DNA from: Dipteris shenzhenensis
Lineage: Eukaryota; Polypodiophyta; Polypodiopsida; Gleicheniales
Assembly: GCA_047967505.1 (NCBI GenBank)
Contig: CM106540.1
DNA length: 64,000 nucleotides
Reading direction: 5' to 3' (one strand)
In this document: positions 35,201 through 47,261 of the stretch, piece by piece
How the letters are laid out: the number at the start of each line of letters is the position of its first letter
Position numbering within the stretch: position 1 is the first letter of the stretch
Program-made: the position numbers and the translations under genes
Notes under the pieces: model-generated
Database searches by the model: none
What the model saw: the letters and a program-made list of their open reading frames with translations, nothing else
Told to the model about the DNA's origin: nothing

Positions 35201-38200
35201 TTATAGTCAGTTAGGACTCTTGGTACAATTGATACATGTACCACCTAGGTCAGTTAGGACACTTAGGGCCTATTCCCACTACTAGTTAGGGAGCACTAGT
35301 TAAGGCTCTTAACGGTTGGCATTTAGAGAGTCTAGTTAAGTTAAATCTCCTAACGGCCCCTAAAAAATTCTTGTAAATTTAACCCCTTTAAAATAGGTAC
35401 TTTAAGGACTTTTATGAAGAGAAAGAAGTTGGAATGTAAAAATTTAATGGTGGTTAACTTAAGGGTGAGCAGTGGGAATGCGACTTTAAGCAAGATTCTT
35501 GTTAAGAAATTTTCATGGTAAAGATGAACTCGGAACTATACGACATGGGTACTCGTTTGAAAGGCCTTGAAAAGAAGAATCCATTGTGACCTTAACTTTA
35601 AAGGACGGACTTTGGATTGATGAGATAAACCATTTTGTATGAAAAATACCTCGAAATTTTTTGTTAGGACCACTTAGTGTATAACATAATGGGTTACCAA
35701 TGCAATTCCCTTGTTAAGGTTAACTATAACTTAACGGCATCGGTTATGTTAAGATCACTAACATAACCTAAATCGTAGTGGGAATAGGTCCTTAGTCCAG
35801 TTAGGGCAGTTAGCCCTAGGGTTTTGTTATGTAGGCTCCCTCTTGAGCCTCCACTCTCAGTTTTGCAGCAATCTATTACAGCATCTCGTTTTTCTCATTC
35901 TCTCCTCCATTTTTGAGTTGCCATTGCTTGCCATAGCCAACAATCTTAGCAGCACTGGGAGATGCCACCAAGATTTGGATGGTTCCCAGATCTTACCCAT
36001 CACACACATTGGCTAGTATTTGGGCATATATTGTACACATTGTGATGGCAATTTGGGTGAGCATGCAAGGGTCTTCTCTTACGGCTTGTGTCAAGATCTT
36101 AGGGAGTGGGGAGTCCATTGCAGGGTTGAGATGAGCCTCACCTTGGTACTTCTCTAGCTCTTTTTGATGAGCCTATTAGTCGTGCACTTGGGTTTTCTCA
36201 TGCTTTGCATGATTTATTTCTGCTGTGAGCTTTGCTCTTGTGGTTTCTTTCATAGTTAAGAGAAGTCTTCGCATTGTGCGGCATGAGGGCATAAGATCGG
36301 CAGGGGGGTTGCAGACCGCCTTGCCTTGCATTTCTACGTTAAACTGAAGGGGCATAAAGGCATGAGACAAGGGAGAATGGGCAGGCAGGGAAGCAAGTGA
36401 AATAAAGCACAAATGATGAAGAAGAGAAGGTGGCAAACGAAAGGGGAGGTGAGAGGCAGGCAGATGGAAAGAGAAATAGCATTGAAGGGAAAGAGGATGT
36501 TGCGTGGAAGAGAGTTGTTGGAAGGAGTGGGCGGGCACACTGGGGGTGGGGGGGGCGAACTCTTAGCAAGGTAGGAGCTGCTGCATGAGCTAATGTAGGT
36601 CGCAGGATCTGCCTCAAGTGGGGTCTCTCTATGCTGTTGCTTCTGAAGTAGGTTGAGGCCAACACAGACCTCATCATAGAAGTGGATCAGCTGCCAAAAC
36701 CGAGCTCCTCCTGAAGGAGGCTGTGGTATTGTTCCTGAATCTCATAATAGACTCGGCAGGTACAAAGGAAATGCTTCTTAGTCCATCTCATCTTACGTGC
36801 ATATTCTACAGATCCACTGCTCTTTGGATGTCTCCCCACATCGATCCTCAGGTGATGGGATGAGAACATACATATGCATGCATGCACGTGTGCGTAGAGA
36901 GAGAGAGAGAGAGAGGAGGGGGGAGGGAGAGAGGCGGGGGAAGGGAGGTTTATTATTGGGACCCGAACATGCAGTTTAGTTTGTTAGTGATTGAGCTTTG
37001 TGGTGCGAGTCTGAAATTGTGATACACACGCATACAGTCAAAGTTGCAGCGATTGAACTATGTCTTGTTATATTTAAAATATGAAGGAGGAGCGCATTGC
37101 AGCTGATCGCCTAGCAAGCCAAATATCCAATTCTTACAAAGGGCGTCCTACACAGGTTAGTAAGAGGGATATCTATCCCTCCTCCAGCATCTTTGGATAT
37201 GTACTCTATTGCAATGGATCATCTATGTAGCTGCAGGATTTGCAATATGAAAGACTTGCCTACGTAAGTGTGTGTGACATTTTTCTAGTATTTGATTCTT
37301 GCAGGGACGCATCTTGCAAGATAAGGAACCTGCTCAATTTGTTGGACTGTTTGAGAATTTATTCATTCTGAAGGTTAGTTTGTAGCTCAAGACTATATTG
37401 TGGTTTGACTGCTCAATGATTGGTCTTTTGAGTCCTATACTGTGATTTCTTGAGCTTTGATTTTATAGAAGCCAGCTTATTGCGTGAGATATTGCACTGA
37501 GTTTTGATCAAATAGATGACAGCTTGTGATTGTTCATTGAAGGTATCTTGATCTTGAAGAGAGATTCTAATTCAGGATTGTGGATCTCGCTTTACAGGGT
37601 GGGCTAAGTTCAAAATATAAGGAAAAAATTGCGGACCTGGGTTTGGAAGATGACACATACAAAGATGATGGTGTAGCTCTGATTCGAGTCCAGGGGACAG
37701 GTCCTCACAATAGCAAAGCTGTACAATTTTCCCCGGTCAGCCACCAAGTTTCCTTTGATGCATTTTAACCTAGAACTTCAGTAGACTATAAATCTGGATG
37801 CTAAATGAGCTATAGTTACAGTTGACACACGGTCTGTGGCACAAGCGAGAAGGAAAATGTATCTTGCATTTTGACAGATGTCTTTTAATTAGAACCTCAG
37901 TTATTAAATGTTGAAGCGAGTGAGTCTTTAGGCTTAAAGTCATTTGTTGAAACGTCTTTTCATGGATGGTGAATAAATAGGTGCGATTTTGAAAGACTGC
38001 CTTAACCTCCCTTTTCCAAATAATCATGCACATGTCCTCTAAATTCTAATGCACAAGCATATGTGTAAGCCACAAAGCTACATCTACATCAAAGTTCGAA
38101 CTGAAGGTCACGCGAACAATGATGAAATCCCTTGCACACGGATCCATCATGTAAGGTGCTGCCCAAATGGCTGAGTGCAAGCCTCTGTGCTGTCGCCCTG

Positions 38201-41200
38201 CAAAGTGGTCCCCTGAAAGTACCTTGCAGAATAATGGTGGATAAATTTTGAGAGAAAAGTATGATAAAGTCAATAACTCAATCACATAAGATGCTGTGCA
38301 AATAGGCTGAATATTTTAAGTGCTTTTACGCTGGTGCCCTCTCAGTACAAGATGCAAATTAATTCCTCTTGGTTGATGCTAAGCTTCGTGGAATGGTGAA
38401 GTGCAAGAATCCCTGATGGCTGCCATGAGCCAGCCTATGTTTCCTACTTTGTGTAGGCCAAACAGGCCAAACTTGAGTAGACCTGTGCAGGCTGAAGACT
38501 TATTATGATAAAAGGATCAATTTTTCTATGCCCTTTTGTAGAGTCTACGTGTGTGTAGTTGTTTCATGGAGAAGTCATGCTTTAAAAGTATGATCTAGAG
38601 TGATTGGAAGTACGTGCTTGATGAAAAAGTCTTTATTGGCCTATGGCAAAGTGTAATCTCCCTATGTAGAGCTGGCTTAGAGGTGTCAAAGATCAAAACC
38701 TTGGTGTTTGTTTGCCAAGGTTGACCCAAAAATTCTTTGATCATAGAAGTCAAGGTGGCACAAAGTCTTTGTTTAAAGCCATGCATATAGAACTGCATTG
38801 TTTGCATCAAACAAGATTGACATCATCATCTTGGCTAAAGGTGACCCTTCCTTTTGACCTACACTGAATCCCCCCTCAACTATCCGAATAATAGATTGGT
38901 TTTTTGTTGATGTTAGAAATTCATTTGACATGATCCCTCACACTTGTCTAGTAAAGAGACTACAAGCGCGAAACATACATGGAGGGACTATCTAGGTTGT
39001 ACTCGCACTCTAGAAAGGTCTCAAGGTGAACCTATTAGTGGAACTTAAAATACCAAGGCAGACTATTGACTGTAGTTAGACTCTATTACGAGTCTTGAGA
39101 TGAGTTCATACAGTGAGTAGATGGATGGACAAGATCGCGATACAATAGTCAAACAAGGAGCCAACTTTGTTTGGCCTCTACATTGACATTATTTTTATGA
39201 AAGTCTACATCACGAAGGTGAAAGTAGCCAGAGATTTCGCACAGTTGATTAGAAAATGGATTCGTCTCTTATTGTCTTATTAGTGTTCGGCATGCTTCCC
39301 CAAAGCTACAAAGGGTTTCTGATGACCATGATTACATGATAAAGGTTGGCACCAGTATCGTTTGAAGAACTGGTTCGTTGCTCTTGCAGGAAGAGGCTCA
39401 AGAGAAGAAACATGGTGGATCTCGGGACAAGGACTTCTTGGCAAAAGGGAATGTCAGAAGGATATCCGACAAGAGCAAGTTGGGTGAGGGTTCCAGTTCT
39501 GAAAAGCTAAATCTCATAAGAAGCTGAAGACGTGCGGTTGATTCACGATCTGGTGTCAGGTGTCTGACAATCAAAGTTGGTCCATCAAGAGAATTGGAAT
39601 GGTGCCGTTTAAGATTATTATTGGAAAGGAGAAAGTACTCAGGGATTTACTTTACGTCTCAAATCTATGCAACAATCTGTTTTGTGTGAACTAACTTACA
39701 AGGATTGGAATGAGTTTGGTCATTGACGAAGGCAATGCCCTCATTCGATCTAAAGTCATAGGGGAAAAGTTTGCCAGAGGAGTATAGGATGAAGGTCTCT
39801 ACAGTATTAGTGCAATGATGGTGGGGGACAAAGATGCCTTAAAGATTGCGGGATGACAGATTTGGTCATGTCAGACATTATCATGGTAGATATTCGATCT
39901 TGGAAGCTATGTATGAAGATCCAAAATGATGGACGAGTTTTCCCTGTTCGTAGGTAGTTGTGAATTTTGCTAGGCGGTATGGAAGGCAAGCAACATCAGG
40001 ATTCATTTCCAGCAGTGGCCATGAATTCATGGGCCTATGTCTATGAAGTTAAATGCCGGAGCAGTGTTCTTCCTCATGCTCATTGACAACGTAATCAGAT
40101 GATATGGATTTATACTCTATCCAATAATCTCAAGCCCTCAATAAATTTAGGCAATGGAGCCGAAGGTAGATTGTGAGACTGGGAAGAAGCTAAAGATGCT
40201 TCGTATGGACCGAGGAGGTAAGTTCACATTGGCCTAATTTAATAGGTATTAAAAAGAGACTCGGATCAAGAGGCATTTGACCATGGCGAGAAGTCCTTGG
40301 CTAAATGGGTGTCCAAAAGGAAAAACCGAGTGATTGTGGAGATGGGGCTGAGCATGGTGAGAGGGAAGAATCTTTAACGTTCATTCTAGGAAAATGTATT
40401 CAATACAGTTGGTCATGTTTGAAACCGAGTTGCAAAAAAGGTAGAAGCGAAGACATTAAAGGCATACACAGGGAAGAAACCCATCATCAAGCACTTCGGA
40501 TACTTAGGTCTAACGCGTGGGTCCATGTGCATAGTGACACCTAGACCAAGCTAGATCCAAGGAGCTGAAAGCACATCTTCATCTGCTACAGTGTAGAGTC
40601 AAAGGCCTAGTGATTGTTTGATCCAGAGGTACAGAAAGCTATGATCCGTTCGCATGTGGATTTTCAAGAGACTGACTTTCAAAATAGTGAACTAGCTTCA
40701 AGATTACAAACAATGAGGAATAGAATCCGGTTCCAAGACAAAACTTGGGTCTAGGGTCAGGTGATGTAAAGTTAGATCTAGTCAAGACCCTTGGGAGGAG
40801 ATTGAATTCGACAACAGAGAAGTGTGGTGTGAAGACTACAAGAGTGGCAAAATTTCAAAGACTGGATTTGAGGGAGTGCAAAGGTAGAGGCTACTTCACA
40901 TTGTACTTGTAGTGAATTGTGATTTAATGGCTTAGATTAAGTTGATTAAGGAGCCAAGGTTCTTTGAAGAGGGAAAGGACAATACAGATTGGCAATCCAT
41001 AATGAAAATGAAAATGAATTCCATTGAGAAAAATAGACATGGGATTTGGTTCACAAGTCAGTGAAATGAAAGGTCATAGGGACGAAGTTGATATACAAGC
41101 TCAAGTAAAAGTTTGATGGGACAATTGGCAAGTATAAAGTCAAGTTGGTGGCCAAGGGGTTGCACAGATTGAAGGTCTTGCCTACGAATAGACATTTGTT

Positions 41201-42444
41201 CCAATAGCTCTAATGGAGAAGATCCGAACAATGATTTCATTGGCATTCCATTTTCAGTGGTCCATCATCTAGATTTGACATGAAATCGGTGTCCTTGAAG
41301 GGGAACCTTAGAGAGAATTTCGCATCCAAGTTGACAAAGAGTGCAAACACAGGAAGTCACTATATGGGCTGAAACATGCTCCATGAGCATGGTGCTAGAG
41401 GAATGGCTATAACTTTGGAAGAATTGGTCTGATCTGGAGCTCATTAGATGAAAACATGTATGTACATTTAGAGGGGGACATCAAATTGATGGTGGTTGTG
41501 TATATTCATGATCTGATCATAGTGGGAGGAAATCGAAGGTATGAAGACTCTTTTGTAGATTGAGTTAGATAGGACTGACCTCGGGGTTCTTCATTGCTTT
41601 CCCCGTATCAAAATATGGCAAGAGCAACATAGGATATATATCTCACAAGAGAAATACAACTTGGAAAATATCGAAGCGATTCAGGATGATGGAGAGTTGC
41701 AAGTTGGTAGTCAATCCAATGCAAAGCTAAACGTCAAAGATGTTATCAGTTGATAGATGTGATCCGTTATCAACTAGTTGGGAGTCTATTGTATCTAGTG
41801 AATATCCAATATGACATCCCATTCATTGTTCGATTGCTTCGTTAGTTTGTGTCTATATCAAAGTGGGCACATTGGACGACATGCCTTCGTGACCACCAAA
41901 TATGAAATCACCTACTGAAGTGGAATTGACTTTCACGAGTATGGATTCAGATTGTACTGGAGGTGTGGACACACGACAATCCACTTTCGAATACTTCTTC
42001 GTGGTAGGATTTGGGACCATTTGGTGGCTTAGCAAGAAGAAACCCAATGTGACTCTGTCTTTAATGAAAGTAGAGTACGAAGCAGCATGTATGATGTCAT
42101 GTGAGCCTTTGTGACTTAGCTGGATCATGGAAGATTTATAGGTTATCCAAATTGTTGAATCTATGGAGATCTACTTTGGCAAACTAGAGTTTTATTGCAA
42201 TTGCAAAGAACCGAGTGTGTGTGTGTGTGTGTGTGTGTGTTATCAGCAAGATTTACATGAGGGTCTCAAAAAACAAAGAGCCTCAACAGGAAATCAAAAG
42301 CAAAGAGAAACTATTTCCAGGCATGACTGAGGAAGATCTCCTGGGTTTACCCAAAAAAAAAAAGTGTGTGTGTGTATGTATATGTATATGTATACACATA
42401 TGTATATATATGTATACATATATGTATATACATATGTGTGTGTG

Positions 42445-42483
<39 letters not shown>

Positions 42484-45400
42484 GATGCCTGCCATGAGGG
42501 TGATGTGGATGCTTCTTGCATAGAGCTTTTCTTTTTATGTTTCTGATCTTTGGGATACTCTCCATTTCGGAGACCTCCCATCATGTAAATTTATGAGCAT
42601 ATAAATATACTACACTGGATATTTCCAAAAAAAAAAAAGTGTGTGTGTAGGATGATGGAGAGCTCTGGAGCCCCCGCAGCCCTGGTTGACCCTCCGTCCC
42701 CCTCTGTTCCCTCCCTCGTTTTGTCCGTACAACCCCCGTCTTCCACCTTGCAGCCTTCATCGCCATCCGTACAACTCACGTCAGCTGTACGGAATTTCGT
42801 ACAGTCCGTACAGCCCCCTCAACCCCTGCAGTTATCTACACAACCTTCAGTTCAGCCCTTCGTACAACCCTCTGTCCAGGCAGACGTGGTGCAGACGCCA
42901 GTACCTGCTTCATCTGTATGTGCAAAATCCGTACGGATTTCTCTGCCTGTACAGCCCGTACAGGCTCCCGAAACATCTTTTGTTTTTTCTTCTTCCTCTA
43001 TTCCTTCTGCTCGAGTCTTCATTCGACGAAAGCGCGGTGCTTTGCCTTCTTCATCTTCTTTCAAATCGGCAAAGCTTGACATCGAAGATGGCCCTTCTTC
43101 TTCCCTGCAGCTGGATCTTCTATGTCAGTTATGCTCAGCCTTTGTCACAGATGTTCCTTCATCAGGTTCCCCGTTTGTTTGCATTCTGCCCTTTTGGTTT
43201 CAGGTCTTCGACAAGCTCAGCAGTTTGGAGTCTGTCTCTACTTTATGGGCAGGGTTTTCTTCGTCGTTGGGCTGAAGCTGCAATGGGTCCGGATTGTATT
43301 TCATCCTTTGTCTTTCTGGGCAAAGGATTATATTAACAGATTGAGTCTGTAAAACAGACTGAGTCGGTTTGTTTACAGACTGGGTTGGCTCAGTCCAGTC
43401 CTATAAAAGGGCCCCTTGGCTGCCCTGTTTTCTCATTCAGTTTGCTCCTGCCTTCAGTTCTCCTACAGCTCCACTTCAGCCTCCTGTGCAGCCCCTGAGA
43501 TCCTCAGATCTGGCCTTGCTGTAGCCTCCGTCCTGAAGGCGATGCTTCTCCAACACAAACAGATGTTAGTCGCTATGCAAGCAAGTTTGAGCGCAACGGC
43601 CGTCTCCGCCACAGCTTCGCCATCGACAAAGGTAACACCACTCATTGGGTTCACTCCAAATTTTGTTAAGTATGATGGTAAGTGTGACCATTCAGCAATT
43701 TTGCAATTTATTCATCAGTTTGTAGCTCATTTTTCATTAGCGCGGATTCAAGATGAGCAAGATAAAGTCCACCTTGTAGCCCCTCATCTTACAGGTGAGG
43801 CGGTGACTTGGTGGCAACATTGGGCTAGTAAGCATACTGACCCAAAAACGTTTAAGACGAATTTCGTTTGGGCAACGTTTGTGACTGACCTCAAAGCTTG
43901 TTTTCTCCCACCCCAATATATGCTTAACCTGGAGAATGAGTTCGCTCGTCTCTCCTAGAATGGTTTGCCTGTGTTGACATACAATAATAAGGTCATCACA
44001 CTGGCGCAACAGTTGGGCGTGACGGAGAGCACCAAGATGAAGCAATTCATTCGAGGTTTGGACATGAACATACGTTTTACCATTCTGAACTTTGACCCGT
44101 CGGATTACGAGCGGGCACTGACTCTCGCACATAATCAGGAGATGATGCTGAACGGGGGAAAGCCCAAGCAGGTCCAGAAAGATTCCAAAGCCCCACAACA
44201 GTCAAACAACACAGCGGGTAAGGATCAGAAGGACAACCAGTTTCAAAAGAAAGACGTCCAGGCTTCTGGCCAAAAAAAGGAGTCCAAGCCAAAGATGACT
44301 CCGGATGAGAAGGCTAAAGCGGGTATTACAAGAGGCTATCTACAGCCCGACGAGCAGAAGCGGTACCACCAAGAACATCACTGCTTTCATTGCCACCACA
44401 TCGCTGGGCATGGCAAGAAGGATTGTCCGAAGTGGCTTGCCGAAAAGGTTGCGAAAGCACCTACTTCGTCCGTCGCTAATGTGTTGGCTCTTCCAGCCCC
44501 GCCTCCATCCTCAACTACGAATGCTGTCTTCCCTGCTTTGAATGCCGTTCCCACAGTGGTCTAGGTAAGGAGGAGGGCGACTTCTTAGATCAAAAGAAGG
44601 CGCTCATTCGAGCGTACGGCATAGCTACCGGGCATCAGTTTATTGTCTTATTCAATATGGGGAGTTCATAAGATGCCATCTCCCCTCAGCTTGCCAAGAT
44701 AGTGGGGTGCACCTTGGTGCCTCACGAGCTTGCAGTGGATGGGTTCACGCCTGGCTTGCGCACACACATCACGCATAAGGCCATCCAGTTTACTTTTTCA
44801 GTTCAGAAGGCCATTCTGAACGATACCTATTCTTCGAGTATTGGTCGCACACCTTATGAAGCGGCGTTTGGACAGTGATTTACCTCACTCCTCACCCAGA
44901 TGGTGTCTCCATCTCTTGAAGCCAACAAAACCACCGAATCCATGGCAGAGATTACGGAGTCCGTGAAAAGCCGCATTGCCAAAGCTCAAGCATCGTATAC
45001 ACGCTGATAAGGAAAAAAAGGAAAGACAACCAGGAATTATGCACTTCACCACGTCAGATAGCTGAGACTTCATAGGGATCAGCTGTAATGTGGGCTCGTA
45101 GATGATGAGCTTATGAACCAGATTCCAGAGTATGTGTCTTTGTAATAGGCACTGAGACAAACCCCCACAAAAAAAAAAAAAACTGATTGAGCATGGATCA
45201 CACAGACTCAAAGAGAGACAAAAGACTACACAGCTTGAAACAGACTGAACTTAGAATTGAACTTCCCCCCAAAACTCAGAAAACAGTCAACCTCAGAATA
45301 CTATGAACCCACAGCCCACATGAAGGCTATCTTCGTGACTCTTCAAGATATCAACCCACAAGCTAATCTTATCATATCTTTCCCAAGATCATCATCGAGC

Positions 45401-47177
45401 ACTAGCAATGATGCAGCCCGTCATCTCTGGAGATTCTATCAGTTGAGGTAGCAACACCCGGCACCCACCTGTGGCCAAAGGCCTCACTATTTCCAGCTTT
45501 GAAGCAACTGAGTGCTCACACCACAACTAGCCAACCTGTGCGCACATTGCAGCACCCTCTTACTCACACACAATCTCCGTCCAAGGACCTCCAGCCAGCA
45601 GAAATGACGCCACAGCCATATAGCTCCTTCCAAAACAAACTGCCCACATAGTCATCCTCCTCAAATCCAGCAGCTCCCAATAAGAGCAATAGCCAGTGCT
45701 CTCCACGCTAGTTTGCTACAGCACGTCGCTCATCTCCACCTTCACGACTTCTCTCATGCTCATAGAGCTCATGGAGCTCACGCCTCTTCAAGGTCCTTCA
45801 GCTTGTGTAGTAGCGATGCCTTCCCCACGAAACCAAGAAGCGCATGGTGCATACTCTATGTCGCTCACAGGCCTCTGCGTCGCTCTGAACCTCCAGCTAG
45901 CAGAAGCACCTCAAGCAACTGCCACATAGTTTGCTACAAGACTCCACCAGCTAGAGCCAACTGTGCCACAAAGTTCGTCAACACGAAGCACCTGGAGCCC
46001 ATATACTCCAAGTTCCTGCAGTCGAAATCCCATACCCATCACGTACACAATCACCACCACAGCTTCCTTGACTCACAAAGCTCTCTTCGTCACACACACG
46101 ATGTCTTCATGCACAGGTTTCAGCTTCCTGCTCACGCACGACCTCCCATCAACAACTGCGAGCCTCTCCAACCTCTCTGGTCGTTCCACCACCAACTCTT
46201 CCAGAAGCCCCTCGTCAAATACAGCCTAATGATCCTTCCAGCAAGCTCCGGTCGTTCAGCTCCTAGCCGCCACGTTGCTATCTAGAAGCTCCCCTTCTTC
46301 CTCATGTAGCCACATTCGCATGAGCAGGATGCCTTCCCAATCAGTCCAGCCACCTAAGCCTAATTTGCCACCTCATCAATGACATTTTACCACTCTCAAG
46401 ACATTTCCCCCAAATCACATTAAATGCACATTTTGGACCTTTAGTCACACAATTTCCACACACATTAGCATGCACATTAACGCTTGCATGCAACCCCGTA
46501 CACACACATGAAAAGCCCTTTGACATGGACACCATAACATATCAAATTCTTGTAACATGCAAGTGCACATCGCAGAGAACGCTTAAAGAAAGCAAACAAA
46601 GAAAAATTGGGATCACTAAAGACTTTAGAATTGCGTTCTATCCATAAAGTCCAAAGTGCCCAATAGCAAGCCCAAACAAAGAAAAGATGAAACTCCGGTC
46701 ACTGTGGATGAAAACCAAAGAGCCAAAAAAAATTTTCGAAGAGAAGAGTCGGGAATCTCACTCGTAGCCGCTGTCGAAGAGAATCCAAAAACTGTGGAGA
46801 AGACGGGCAATGCTAGAATAAATGAGGCACAGTCTCCTGAGAAGTTAGACACTGACGACATGAAGCAGGAGCAATGTGCCTATGGGCCAGTAATTGTCCA
46901 GATGGAAAAACTCCTAGAAGCACTCGCCATAAAAAAACCTATTGTCGAAGTGGAACCTTATATGCCCAAAGTTGCCGCAGTCTTTTCCTCCACCACTTAG
47001 CTGGCCGATGCATTTGCCAAAGAGAATTACCCCTTTCTGAAACCCAGGGTTAAGGCAAAAGGATTTTGTATAATGCAGGCACAATAATTTGAGATAGCCT
47101 CAAAGGATGAGAGGAGGACCCAAGGGAAGTCAATGTCCAATCCTCTAATCGATCCTAGAGTTTCCTGCGCGCGCATG

Positions 47178-47208
<31 letters not shown>

Positions 47209-47215
47209 GTGTATG

Positions 47216-47261
<46 letters not shown>

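Larger units (their letters stand above)
31340..35942 (+). mobile_element. Ty1/copia retrotransposon E, 5'-truncated, decayed
   Basis: It starts with a short LTR-like scrap (about 31345-31395) joined to the end of gag ([10 protein letters not shown]). A zinc knuckle ([14 protein letters not shown], 31610-31651), protease ([11 protein letters not shown], about 31846; the usual DSG/DTG is DRG), pre-integrase ([12 protein letters not shown]) and integrase ([26 protein letters not shown]) follow. RT (33510-34250, YVDDVLVTG near 34059) and RNase H (34368-34952; [25 protein letters not shown]) come next. Stops and frameshifts interrupt it, for example at 33699, 33994 and 34245. A purine tract (GGAAGGGGG) precedes the 3' LTR 35136-35942. 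It lies in villin intron 10, sense orientation. Confidence 0.88.
42643..45010 (+). mobile_element. Ty3/gypsy retrotransposon F, deletion derivative
   Basis: A gag frame with one stop runs 43416-44564 (see separate entry). It is preceded by a Ser/Pro/Gln/Val-rich frame (42643-43275) carrying CCGTACA motifs and by a TATA-like CCTATAAAAGGGCC at about 43398. After gag a decayed protease ([23 protein letters not shown], near 44640) jumps directly to an integrase-end sequence ([12 protein letters not shown], near 44836), so RT, RNase H and most of integrase are gone. LTRs were not identified, so the ends are approximate. It lies in villin intron 13, sense. Confidence 0.75.

Noticed and set aside
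26763-35942. Elements C and E as two halves of one copia element split by an inversion
   Set aside because: They share an LTR family and hold complementary halves, but villin exons 7-10 lie between them in correct orientation, so a simple inversion would have broken the gene. Separate insertions are simpler.
42215-42584. Cys/Val and His/Thr repeat proteins
   Set aside because: They are translations of (GT)n and TATG microsatellites.
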